From contig NZ_QZCS01000001.1 in NCBI RefSeq assembly GCF_003594915.1, forward strand, positions 1 through 64,000: a DNA stretch of 64,000 nt, given 5' to 3'. This DNA is from Enterobacter chuandaensis. Lineage in GTDB: Bacteria; Pseudomonadota; Gammaproteobacteria; Enterobacterales; Enterobacteriaceae. Position numbers and translations under genes: made by a program. Positions 1-8,750 of this stretch are shown piece by piece; within the stretch, counting starts at the first letter, position 1, and the number at the start of each line of letters is the position of its first letter. The notes beneath the pieces were generated by a model that saw nothing but the letters and a program-made list of their open reading frames with translations, did no database searches and was not told the DNA's origin.

Positions 1-1554
1 AACCTGCCGAGCTTTCAGGTCGCGCTTTAACTCATTTATGGTTGCCAGGACACTAATGTCTGAATAGGTGAAGCAAGCCACTGCATCAATAATCACCCAT
101 TTAGGCTGTAATGCTGCACCATCAACTAAGTTCAACACCCGACGTTTAAAATAAGCCACATTAAAATAGGTCAACGGTGAATTAAATCGATACATCAGGA
201 CGCCTGGGACCATTTTAATATCGGTCGTATTGCCTAATGAGTGAATCATCCCATTTTCGTCAGTGCCCAGTAAGTGCTCAGAGGGACGAAACACGGTACG
301 CAGGAACTGTAACAGGCCAAGCAATACAGCAAGGCCGATCCCCTGGATAACGCCGATAATTAAAACACAGCCAAATGTGAAGAAGGCCAGGCGAAATGCC
401 TGTTTATTTCTGCGCCTCAGGTTCCATAGCCCACGTAAATCAATTAATGACCACGATGCGTACATCAGAACAATGCCCAATGCAGATACCGGAATAAACC
501 GTAGTGGCTGAGTGAAAAATACCACTACGATACCGATGAGTAAGGCTGCGACCACGGAAACCAGCTGGCTTTTCCCCCCGGTTGAATCATTAACCGCGGT
601 CCGGGAATCGGCGCCACTGATAGCAAACCCCTGAGATAATCCAGACATGAGGTTCGCAATACCCAGCGCTCTGAACTCAGCATCGGCATCAATTTCATAG
701 CCATTTTTCGCGGCGAAACTGCGCGCGGTCAGCATCAGGCTGACAAAGCTGACCAAAGCCAGGTTCAGCGCCGGGATCACTAAATCACGCATGGGACCGG
801 GCTGGAACGCCCCCCAGTGAACGACAGGTAAACCAGACTGGAAGCCGTCCCCCCCAATGGTAGCGATACCGTACTGTTGCGCAGATGTTCCCCATACCAG
901 TAGCGTTGTTATTACAATGGCAATCAGAGGTGCCGGCCAGTGGCGACGATACGTTTTGATAACCATTAAAATAATTAACGTTAAAAGCGATATTCCTATT
1001 GTTAATAGATGACTGTCTAAAATTCGGCCTGGCAAGGCCATTATTTTCTCAATAACCTGTGCTTCATCTAGCTTTATTCCCAAAACCTTGCCTAATTGCC
1101 CGACAATAATCGTCACGGCTACGCCATTAAGCAAACCTGTAAGAATGGGATGAGAAAGCAGATCGGCAAGCGCGCCCAGGCGAAATTTACTGGCCAGCAG
1201 GCACCATCCGCCCATCATCAATGTCATGACGATCGTCAGCTGCCAGTGCAGTTCTGGATTTCCCGCAGAAAGAGGAAACACGACGGCCGCAATCACCGCG
1301 CAGGTCGTGGCATCAGGACCCACAATAAGCTGACGTGAAGAGCCAAACAGTGCGTAAGCTATCATCGGTAAAACGCAGGAATACAGCCCTACTATTGCCC
1401 CAACCCCCGCCAGCTCAGCATAAGCAATAGCAACGGGAAGCGCGACAGCCGCAACGGATAACCCGGCTTTAACATCATCTTTTAGCCAGCTTTTATCGTA
1501 GGCTAGCAAATTTTGTAACCCTGGCATGTAGTTCAACAATAGCTTTCCGAACAC
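1..1554 (-). CDS. SulP family inorganic anion transporter (3' end outside window)
   Basis: Reading leftward from 1554 the frame stays open to the window edge, giving 518 residues of a SulP-type secondary anion carrier of the inner membrane. The N-terminal part is a chain of hydrophobic helices with typical SulP wording (residues near SVAAVALPVAIAYAELAG and a Q-L-I-V-G-P-D-A-T segment). The last visible residues (…FTYSDISVLATINELKRDL…) belong to the cytoplasmic STAS domain, so only the C-terminal end is missing. I chose the GTG at 1554 because GGAG lies about 8 bases upstream of it; an ATG at 1527 is the alternative. Substrate (sulfate, bicarbonate, dicarboxylate) cannot be told from sequence. 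It is transcribed in the same direction as the neighbouring mipA-like gene but 234 bases away. Confidence 0.85.
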   Translation of the reverse strand, partial: MFGKLLLNYMPGLQNLLAYDKSWLKDDVKAGLSVAAVALPVAIAYAELAGVGAIVGLYSCVLPMIAYALFGSSRQLIVGPDATTCAVIAAVVFPLSAGNPELHWQLTIVMTLMMGGWCLLASKFRLGALADLLSHPILTGLLNGVAVTIIVGQLGKVLGIKLDEAQVIEKIMALPGRILDSHLLTIGISLLTLIILMVIKTYRRHWPAPLIAIVITTLLVWGTSAQQYGIATIGGDGFQSGLPVVHWGAFQPGPMRDLVIPALNLALVSFVSLMLTARSFAAKNGYEIDADAEFRALGIANLMSGLSQGFAISGADSRTAVNDSTGGKSQLVSVVAALLIGIVVVFFTQPLRFIPVSALGIVLMYASWSLIDLRGLWNLRRRNKQAFRLAFFTFGCVLIIGVIQGIGLAVLLGLLQFLRTVFRPSEHLLGTDENGMIHSLGNTTDIKMVPGVLMYRFNSPLTYFNVAYFKRRVLNLVDGAALQPKWVIIDAVACFTYSDISVLATINELKRDLKARQV

Positions 1555-1788
1555 GTTATTCTCCGGACATTAATATTACCCGCGAAATGTTGGCACACTT
1601 TTAAGTGAGGTTCTGGCTTTCAAATGCTCCGGACGAAGGCCGATGCCTCTCGATACTTAATAAAACTTCAGTCAACTCGTTATTCTGACTGCTGTTAAAC
1701 ATCATTTAAAAACTACCGCCCCGCTATCTTAAGCGGAGCGGCTTATATATGTCGCTATTGCGCGCTCATATCCATAAACAAACCGCAA

Positions 1789-2625
1789 TCAGAAGCTGTA
1801 CGTCATCTTCAGGCTTCCCGTTGGGGACGTTTTACGTTGCACGATCGGGCTGTCGGCCGCATCCCCCGTCAGCTGCGTAACGCCCGCGGAGGTAAGGACG
1901 CTCCAGCGTGAAGTGAGCCTGTAGGTCCTGTCAAGGTTCATTGAATAAGCATAAATTCCGGCCCCGGCGTCATGTCGGGCAAAACCCGATGCGGCCGACT
2001 GGGTGGCATTGACCCCATAGTATGTTTGCATGTACTTGTCGGAGCCCCAGCTGCCGGTCAGCGCCAGCGTAACCTCATTTGTCGATGACGTATAGAGCGG
2101 GCTGCTAATGCCGAAATGCACCGCTTCACCGTTGTCTCTCTCTGAAACCGGGATCTCAGCCTGCAACTGCAGATTGAGCCAGTCGGTCACCTTATATCCC
2201 AGCCCAGGCACCATGATAGCAGAGCCTTTGATGTCGCCCATCCCCCGCAGGTAGTCGCTGCCGGAGCTGATCGAATCGCTGCTCACATCTTTATCTTTAC
2301 GGCCCGTTCGGTAGCTCACTGCGGCGTTGTAATCCAGGTTGCCAATGTTGTTTCCGTAACCAATGCCCCGCGTGGTGCTGATAAAGAAACCATTTGCCAT
2401 GGAATAATCCACTACCTGAGCTGCTGAGACCCGGCTTTTATCCGAACCCGAGTAGCGTGGCGCTACGTCCACGCCTCCCCCCAGAGTTAGCACGTTGCCC
2501 TGCTTCTGCTCTGCCGCCAGTACCGGGGTGGCCAGTAGCGCCAGAATGACGCCCGGCACGATGTTTTTCAGGCTGCGGCCCGGGAGTAAATAGGGAAACG
2601 TATGACGCAGTTCGATGTTTCTCAT
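1789..2625 (-). CDS. MipA/OmpV family outer-membrane protein (copy 1)
   Basis: A 278-residue protein of the MipA/OmpV family, small outer-membrane beta barrels, some of which scaffold murein enzymes. It has a long signal peptide (about residues 1-37, ending TPVLA), the family opening GGGVDVAPRYSGSDKSR, a middle LRGMGDIKGSAIMVPGLGYK segment, and a C-terminal phenylalanine (KMTYSF) as expected for an outer-membrane barrel. AAGGAC lies just upstream of the ATG. It is divergent from the two-component system at 2828-4893, whose likely target it is by position. A second MipA protein occurs at 34610-35395, also divergent from a two-component system. The family assignment is firm; the physiological role is not known from sequence. 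Confidence 0.88.
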   Translation of the reverse strand: MRNIELRHTFPYLLPGRSLKNIVPGVILALLATPVLAAEQKQGNVLTLGGGVDVAPRYSGSDKSRVSAAQVVDYSMANGFFISTTRGIGYGNNIGNLDYNAAVSYRTGRKDKDVSSDSISSGSDYLRGMGDIKGSAIMVPGLGYKVTDWLNLQLQAEIPVSERDNGEAVHFGISSPLYTSSTNEVTLALTGSWGSDKYMQTYYGVNATQSAASGFARHDAGAGIYAYSMNLDRTYRLTSRWSVLTSAGVTQLTGDAADSPIVQRKTSPTGSLKMTYSF

Positions 2626-2827
2626 TGAAGAAGTCCTTTGGATTCAAATGATTGCAATGCAAGCGGTTTACACGCCAGAGCACTCATTCTGAATACGCAC
2701 CCTGAGGTTCTTATGAGCCGAAAATGAAGAAACGCTGAAGTACGTGCGGGCGCTGTCAACCTGGCAGATTTCCTGATACCGTTTTTTCTTAAGTTGTTCT
2801 TCATTCACGGTTGATACAGTTACCAGT

Positions 2828-3505
2828 GTGAAAATTTTACTGATCGAAGACGACCTGGATCTCGGCAATGGCGTACGTATCGCCCTTGCAGATCAAGGAT
2901 TTGATGTCATATGGGTTCGCCGTAAAGAGGATGCGCTGCATCAGCTTGACGTCTGCGTGCCGGAACTTATTTTGCTCGACCTGGGGCTGCCCGACGGCGA
3001 CGGCATGAGCCTGATGACGCGCTTGCGCCAGCAGCTTAAGGGGATCCCGGTCATCATCCTGACGGCGCGAGGCACGCTGCAGGATCGCCTGTGCGGGTTG
3101 GATGCTGGCGCAGACGACTATCTTGTCAAACCCTTCGTTCTCGCCGAACTGCTGGCGAGAGTAAGAGCCCTTGCGCGGCGCAGTTACGGTTTTGAAAATG
3201 AAGCGATAGAAATTCGGGGGTTGTCCCTTCACTCGCCGACGCGGCGCGTGACGGTGAGCGCGCGTCACGTTGAGCTGACGGCAAGCGAATACGCGCTGCT
3301 TGAAACATTAATGCTGCGCGCTGATCGCGTGATTACGCGACGGTTCCTGGAAGAGAGGATATTTGGTGCAAAGGAAAATCTCAGCAATGCGCTCGACGTG
3401 CATATGGGGAATTTGCGGCGAAAAATCGGCGACGGCTATGTACGAACGGTTCGGGGCGTCGGGTATGTCATTGATACCGTCGCTATCCAGAAGGTGACAG
3501 ATTAA
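2828..3505 (+). CDS. OmpR-family response regulator
   Basis: A 225-residue response regulator. The receiver domain (1-115) has the acidic pair E7/D8-D9, phospho-acceptor D51 in LLDLGLPDGDG, T79 and K101 in LVKPF. The C-terminal winged helix (about 125-220) has the OmpR-type ending NLRRKIGDGYVRTVRGVGY. It resembles QseB/PmrA-type regulators more than PhoP or OmpR. The start is GTG; there is no clear Shine-Dalgarno sequence. It overlaps the kinase gene by one base (TAATG), so the pair is translationally coupled. The divergent mipA-like gene is the likeliest regulated target. The specific stimulus is unknown. Confidence 0.9.
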   Translation: MKILLIEDDLDLGNGVRIALADQGFDVIWVRRKEDALHQLDVCVPELILLDLGLPDGDGMSLMTRLRQQLKGIPVIILTARGTLQDRLCGLDAGADDYLVKPFVLAELLARVRALARRSYGFENEAIEIRGLSLHSPTRRVTVSARHVELTASEYALLETLMLRADRVITRRFLEERIFGAKENLSNALDVHMGNLRRKIGDGYVRTVRGVGYVIDTVAIQKVTD

Positions 3506-4893
3506 TGCGAAATGTCTGGCACCAACTGAGGCGTCCAACGCTGGTACGGCGAATTATCATCGCCCAGATGCTGCTGCTTACCCTGCTGTGGTGTCTTTTT
3601 TTAACCTTTATTTTATTGGAAGACCTGCGTAGCCCCCCGATACTTACGGGCAGTAAGACCTACGAAACCATTTTTACGCTGGTTGAGCTCAGTGACGAGC
3701 GCCCGCAGGATCGTAATGATGTCCTGGAAGCCTTCAGCAAAGCGTTGCGGGAAGGCTATGGCGGCGGTGAAGATCCGGAGCTGTCGATTAACCTGATCGT
3801 TCGCAAAAACAACGAGGTCATTTTCTCATCTGAGGGTGCACCTACGGGGGTAAAAAACACCAGACTGGGCGAAATGCAGCGCGTTCAGGGTGAAGGTCAC
3901 GCCTGGACGAGCCGCACGCTCAAATCCCCCCACTCCAACGTGGAGGTCACCCTTTTCACCCCTGCCGGAAGCTGGAACTTCTTTATCTACCTGAACTCGC
4001 GGGGCTACTACATTATGCCGCTGCTGGTGTGCATTCCTTTTCTTCTGTTTCCTGCGTGGCTGTCAATCCGCATTGCTATGCGCCCCTGGAGCAAGGTGGT
4101 TAATGAAATTTCATTACGTTCGCCAGACGATCTCTCCCCTTTAAAAGCTGTACCTGGGCATAAGGAGCTCCGCCAGATGGTGGACGCGATTAATGATTTT
4201 CTTGCCAGAGTGCGTGAAAGCGCTGAACGGGAGCGGGTTTTCATTGCTGACGCGGCGCACGAGTTGCGTACACCGCTGGCGGCGATGCGAATCAACGTTG
4301 AGGCGCTGCAGTCCTGGGTGAGCAGCGAAAGCCAGCGGCAGCTGCTTGCAGGGATTGTGCGCAGCAACAGCCGGGCCGCCCGTCTCGTCAACCAGCTGTT
4401 GCTGATGATGCACAGCGAAGCGCGCATTGACACGGATATGCAGCCCGTGCCGCTAACCACGCTCATACAAGAGCGGATGGCTGCGCTGGAGCCGCTGGCA
4501 TCCGGGCGCAGGATTGAACTGGAATTCTTCTCTGAGGATGAAGTCTGGATCGCTGGCGTCAGGGAACGCCTGATGTCGCTGATAGATAATCTGATTGAAA
4601 ATGCCGTGAAGTACAGTCCTGAAGGCGGGCGAATTCAGGTTGATGTTCGCTCATCAGATAAAGTAGCCCAGCTTCGCGTCTCCGATGCGGGGCCTGGTAT
4701 TCCGGTTGAACTACGAGAGCGCGTGTTCGACCGGTTTTTCCGCGACCCTAATCAGGTGCAAAGCGGGAGCGGACTGGGGCTTGCCATCGTTAAAGCGGTG
4801 GCGCAGCAACATAACAGCAGCGTAAACCTGTGTACCTCAGCGGAAGGTGGCCTCCTGGTGACGGTTGACTTCCCGGACCGCACGTTTAGCTAA
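3505..4893 (+). CDS. Two-component sensor histidine kinase
   Basis: A 462-residue inner-membrane histidine kinase, partner of the regulator just upstream. Membrane segment 1 is at about residues 15-38, followed by a periplasmic sensor region of roughly 125 residues and membrane segment 2 (about 168-192, YYIMPLLVCIPFLLFPAW). A HAMP-like linker leads to the H box IADAAHELRTPLAA with H252. The N box (DNLIENAVKYSP) has N366, and the G boxes DAGPGIP and SGLGLAIVKA are complete, so the enzyme should be active. The periplasmic part has no domain I can name; the QseC/PmrB group is the nearest general match. Downstream, oqxR begins after 137 bases. Confidence 0.88.
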   Translation: MRNVWHQLRRPTLVRRIIIAQMLLLTLLWCLFLTFILLEDLRSPPILTGSKTYETIFTLVELSDERPQDRNDVLEAFSKALREGYGGGEDPELSINLIVRKNNEVIFSSEGAPTGVKNTRLGEMQRVQGEGHAWTSRTLKSPHSNVEVTLFTPAGSWNFFIYLNSRGYYIMPLLVCIPFLLFPAWLSIRIAMRPWSKVVNEISLRSPDDLSPLKAVPGHKELRQMVDAINDFLARVRESAERERVFIADAAHELRTPLAAMRINVEALQSWVSSESQRQLLAGIVRSNSRAARLVNQLLLMMHSEARIDTDMQPVPLTTLIQERMAALEPLASGRRIELEFFSEDEVWIAGVRERLMSLIDNLIENAVKYSPEGGRIQVDVRSSDKVAQLRVSDAGPGIPVELRERVFDRFFRDPNQVQSGSGLGLAIVKAVAQQHNSSVNLCTSAEGGLLVTVDFPDRTFS

Positions 4894-5030
4894 ACAGGAA
4901 CAGGGTGTTCGATCGCAAATGCCGCAGATTGCTTCAAAAAAATTCCCGTATTTGTTATATTGTTGTTTATTGCTTATTCACCTCTGCGGTGCCAAAAAGA
5001 ACAAGATTCACCGCAACCCAGGAAAGAGAA

Positions 5031-5510
5031 ATGTTAGATTACCGCTTCCCGACAGCTTTGCAGATGGTTCTCAGCGTAGCGATGGCGGAGCAACTAGGAG
5101 AACGTTCGACGAGTGCGATTCTGGCTTACGGCCTGGAAGCCAACCCGAGCTTCATCCGCAAATTGATGGTTCCGCTGACGCGTGACGGCATTATTGTTTC
5201 GACGCTTGGCCGTAACGGCTCAATTCATCTTGGTCGCCCGGCGGAAGAGATCACTCTGCGCGACATCTACCTTTCGGTCATCGAAGATAAAAAACTGTGG
5301 GCGTCGCGCCCTGACGTACCGGCCCGCTGCGTGGTCAGCGCTAACGCCTGCTGGTACTTCAAATCTATCTCCGAAGAAGCCGAAGAGGCTTCGTTAGCGG
5401 TATTAGCCCGCCACACCGTGGCAAGTGCCCTGGAAGAGGTCAAAAAGGCCGATACCAGCGGCTGCGATCCGGTGCCTGAGCTTATCGCCAAATATAAAGA
5501 AGCCCTTTAA
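5031..5510 (+). CDS. oqxR: Rrf2-family transcriptional regulator, OqxR-like
   Basis: A 159-residue Rrf2-type winged-helix regulator. I chose the ATG at 5031 because AGGAAAGAG precedes it; a longer reading from 4905 has no similar support. The helix-turn-helix is in the first 65 residues (…LEANPSFIRKLMVPLTRDGIIVSTLGRNG…). Cysteines are at 100, 107 and 145, not in the three-cysteine spacing of IscR, so an iron-sulfur cluster is doubtful. It lies convergent to the 3' end of oqxB, the position described for oqxR, the repressor of oqxAB in Klebsiella. The name rests on position and on my recollection of that protein. The palindromes upstream of oqxA are candidate operators. Confidence 0.72.
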   Translation: MLDYRFPTALQMVLSVAMAEQLGERSTSAILAYGLEANPSFIRKLMVPLTRDGIIVSTLGRNGSIHLGRPAEEITLRDIYLSVIEDKKLWASRPDVPARCVVSANACWYFKSISEEAEEASLAVLARHTVASALEEVKKADTSGCDPVPELIAKYKEAL

Positions 5511-5524
5511 CTTTTCTTGAGTGC

Positions 5525-5558
5525 AAAAAAACCGCCTTCACTGTGAAGGCGGTTTTTT
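5525..5558. terminator. Bidirectional terminator between oqxR and oqxB
   Basis: An AAAAAACCGCCTTCAC arm and its complement GTGAAGGCGGTTTTTT form a strong stem with A and T runs on both sides. It can end transcription from oqxR on the plus strand and from oqxAB on the minus strand. Confidence 0.92.
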
Positions 5559-5573
5559 GTTATCTGCAACGTT

Positions 5574-8500
5574 CTACGCGGGAAGAACCTCTCTTTCTAC
5601 TTTGCCGCGCGTCACGAATTTACGCAGCGTGACGTAGAAGACCGGCGTCAGGAACAGACCAAACAGCGTCACGCCCAGCATTCCGGAGAAGACCGTGATC
5701 CCGGTGACGCCGCGCACTTCTGCCCCCGCCCCGTGGCCGAGGATCAGCGGGATGGTCCCGGCGATAAAGGCAATGGAGGTCATCACAATCGGACGGAGAC
5801 GCAGGCGACACGCTTCCAGCGCGGCTTCGATAATGCCTTTGCCCTGAATTTCCAGCTCGCGGGCAAACTCCACGATAAGAATCGCGTTTTTACAGGCCAG
5901 CCCCATCAGTACCACCAGCCCCACCTGCACGAAGACGTTATTATCGCCGCCGGTCAGCCAGACACCAAACAGCGCGGAGAGCAGGGTCATCGGCACGATG
6001 AGGATCACCGCCAGCGGCAGCGTCCAGCTTTCATACAGCGCCGCCAGCACCAGGAACGCCAGTAGTACCGCGACCGGGAAGACGATCAGCGCCGTGTTGC
6101 CCTGCGTCGCCTGCTGGAAGCTCAGATCCGTCCATTCAATGTTCATCCCGTTCGGCAGGATTTGCTTCGACATCCCTTCCAGCTGCGTCATCGCCTGTGT
6201 GGACGAGAGTACGCGCGGGTCGGCATCGCCAATCAAATCCGCCGCCGGGTAACCATTGTAGCGAATCACCGGGTCCGGCCCGTAGGTGGTGCTGATATTC
6301 ACCATACTGCCAATCGGTACCATTTCGCCCTGGTTATTGCGGGTGCGCAGATTCGCGATATCTTCCACGCTGTCGCGGAACTGCCCGTCGGCCTGCGCCA
6401 TCACTCGCCAGGTACGCCCGAACTGGTTGAAGTCATTCACGTACGACGAGCCCAGATAGGTTTGCAGCGTCCCGAAGAGATCGGTCAGCGACACGCCCTG
6501 CGCTTTCGCCTTATCGCGGTCAACCTGCACGTCCAGCTGCGGAACGTTAGCCTGATAGGTTGAGATCGGGAAGTGCATTCCCGGCGTCTGCATAATCGCC
6601 CCGGACATGGTGTTCACCGCGTTTTGCAGCGCGCCATAGCCCAGACCACCGCGGTCCTGGATGTACAGCGAGTATCCTGACCCCTGACCCAGCCCCAGAA
6701 TCGGCGGTGGCAGAATGGAGAAGCCAAAGCCCTGCTGGATTTGCGCGATTTTCGCGTTGATTTCAGCATTTATTTCCGCAGCAGTGTGTTTACGCTGGTC
6801 GAACGGTTTCAGGCCGAAGAACACCGTCCCGGTATTCGGCGTATTGGTGAACTGCAGCGCGTTGAGTCCCGGGAACGCGACCGCGTAGTCCACGCCTTCG
6901 GTATTCATCCCGATTTCGCTCATTTTGCGGATCACCGCGTCGGTGCGCGCCAGCGACGAACCTTCCGGCATTTTCACGCCGCCAATCAGGTACAGCTTAT
7001 CCTGCGTCGGAATAAACCCGCCGGGAACCGCTTTAAACATCACGCCTGCAGCACAGAGCAGCAGCAGATACACCACAAATACCGCCCCGCGTCGGCCAAG
7101 CGTTTTGCCCACCAGCCCCTGATAGCCGTTTGAGCTGCGATGGAAAAAGCGGTTAAAGGGACGGAAAATCCAGCCGAACAGACGATCGATAAGCCGGGTC
7201 GGGAAGTCTTTCGGCGCGCCGTGCGGTTTTAACAGCAGTGCCGCCAGCGCCGGAGAGAGCGTCAGCGAGTTAATGGCGGAGATGACCGTGGAAATCGCGA
7301 TCGTCACCGCAAACTGCTTGTAGAACTGCCCGGTTACGCCGGAGAGGAACGCCATCGGCACAAACACCGCGCACAGCACCAGTGCAATCGCGATAATCGG
7401 CCCGGACACTTCCCGCATCGCCTGATGCGCCGCCGCAAGCGGCGCCAGCCCCTCTTCGATATTTCGCTCGACGTTTTCCACCACCACGATGGCGTCGTCC
7501 ACCACGATACCAATGGCCAGCACCAGCCCGAACAAGCTCAGGGTATTCAGCGAGAAGCCGAGCAGGTAGAGAATACTGAACGTTCCCACCACCGACACTG
7601 GCACCGCGATCAGCGGAATGATCGACGCGCGCCAGGTTTGCAGGAACAGGATCACCACCAGCACGACCAGCACCACCGCTTCCAGCAACGTTTGCACCAC
7701 CGCACGGATCGAGTCACGCACGAAAACCGTCGGATCGTAAGGTGCCGCCCACTTCATATCTTCCGGGAAACGCGTGGAGAGCTCGTCCATTTTGGCGCGT
7801 ACCGCATTAGACAAATCAATGGCGTTCGCCCCCGGCGACTGGAAGATACCAATCCCGACCGCGTCCTTATTATTCAGCTGGGAACGCAGCGCGTAGCTGC
7901 CGGACCCCATTTCGATACGCGCCACGTCGCGCAGGCGGACGACCGTACCGTCCTGCGTCGTTTTCAGGACAATATTGCCGAACTCTTCTTCGGTATGCAG
8001 ACGGCCCTGGGCGTTAATGGAGATCAGGAAGTCGCTCTCTTTCGGCAGCGGCTCCGCGCCAAGCTGCCCGGCGGACACCTGCACGTTTTGCTCCTGCATC
8101 GCGGTGACCACGTCCGAGGCCGTCAGCCCGCGCGCCGCCACCTTGTTGGGATCCAGCCAGACGCGCATCGCGTATTCACCCGAGCCGAAAATCTGGATCT
8201 GGCCGACCCCAGGCAGACGCGCCAGCTCGTCCTTCACCTTTAGCGTGGCGTAGTTGCGCATATACAGGGAATCGTACTTACCGTTGGGCGAAAACAGATG
8301 CACAACCAAAGTCAGCGTCGGGGACTGTTTCTGTGTCGTGATGCCCAAACGCCGCACGTCTTCCGGCAGACGCGCCTCGGCCTGCGCGACGCGGTTTTGC
8401 ACCTGCACCTGCGCCTGATCCGGATCGGTACCCGGACGGAAGGTGACGGTAGTCACCAGCACGCCGTCGGAGCCCGCGACGGACTTCATGTACATCATGT

Positions 8501-8726
8501 TTTCAACGCCGTTGATCGCCTCTTCCAGCGGCGTCGCCACGGTCTCGGCAATTACTTTCGGGTTGGCGCCCGGATACTCCGCGCGCACCTGCACGCTTGG
8601 CGGCACGACGTCAGGATATTCGCTCACCGGCAGCAGCGGGATGGCGATCAATCCTGTAATAAAAATCAGAATCGACAGCACCGCGGCAAAAATCGGCCTG
8701 TCGATAAAAAAGCGGGAAAAGTCCAT
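5574..8726 (-). CDS. oqxB: OqxB, RND multidrug efflux pump inner-membrane subunit
   Basis: A 1050-residue HAE-1 RND transporter, the proton-driven pump of the OqxAB system that exports quinolones, olaquindox, chloramphenicol, nitrofurantoin and other drugs. The sequence matches OqxB almost throughout as I recall it, from the start MDFSRFFIDRPIFAAVLSIL to the end. Proton-relay residues are present: D410 and D411 in transmembrane helix 4 (IGIVVDDAIVVVEN) and K946 in helix 10 (GLACKNAILIVEF). The gene follows oqxA with 24 bases between, in one operon. No outer-membrane channel is encoded nearby, so it should use TolC. No frameshift or truncation is seen. Confidence 0.96.
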   Translation of the reverse strand: MDFSRFFIDRPIFAAVLSILIFITGLIAIPLLPVSEYPDVVPPSVQVRAEYPGANPKVIAETVATPLEEAINGVENMMYMKSVAGSDGVLVTTVTFRPGTDPDQAQVQVQNRVAQAEARLPEDVRRLGITTQKQSPTLTLVVHLFSPNGKYDSLYMRNYATLKVKDELARLPGVGQIQIFGSGEYAMRVWLDPNKVAARGLTASDVVTAMQEQNVQVSAGQLGAEPLPKESDFLISINAQGRLHTEEEFGNIVLKTTQDGTVVRLRDVARIEMGSGSYALRSQLNNKDAVGIGIFQSPGANAIDLSNAVRAKMDELSTRFPEDMKWAAPYDPTVFVRDSIRAVVQTLLEAVVLVVLVVILFLQTWRASIIPLIAVPVSVVGTFSILYLLGFSLNTLSLFGLVLAIGIVVDDAIVVVENVERNIEEGLAPLAAAHQAMREVSGPIIAIALVLCAVFVPMAFLSGVTGQFYKQFAVTIAISTVISAINSLTLSPALAALLLKPHGAPKDFPTRLIDRLFGWIFRPFNRFFHRSSNGYQGLVGKTLGRRGAVFVVYLLLLCAAGVMFKAVPGGFIPTQDKLYLIGGVKMPEGSSLARTDAVIRKMSEIGMNTEGVDYAVAFPGLNALQFTNTPNTGTVFFGLKPFDQRKHTAAEINAEINAKIAQIQQGFGFSILPPPILGLGQGSGYSLYIQDRGGLGYGALQNAVNTMSGAIMQTPGMHFPISTYQANVPQLDVQVDRDKAKAQGVSLTDLFGTLQTYLGSSYVNDFNQFGRTWRVMAQADGQFRDSVEDIANLRTRNNQGEMVPIGSMVNISTTYGPDPVIRYNGYPAADLIGDADPRVLSSTQAMTQLEGMSKQILPNGMNIEWTDLSFQQATQGNTALIVFPVAVLLAFLVLAALYESWTLPLAVILIVPMTLLSALFGVWLTGGDNNVFVQVGLVVLMGLACKNAILIVEFARELEIQGKGIIEAALEACRLRLRPIVMTSIAFIAGTIPLILGHGAGAEVRGVTGITVFSGMLGVTLFGLFLTPVFYVTLRKFVTRGKVEREVLPA

Positions 8727-8750
8727 GGGTAGGATTCTCAGGTCAAGGGA

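Noticed and set aside
4865-5185. A 106-codon frame and a longer N-terminus for the Rrf2 regulator starting at 4905.
   Set aside because: The product from 5031 is complete for the family and has a good ribosome-binding site; the extra residues are low-quality sequence.
5733-8732. Several plus-strand open frames of 110 to 272 codons opposite oqxB.
   Set aside because: Their codons mirror oqxB third positions and they show no domain or start signals.
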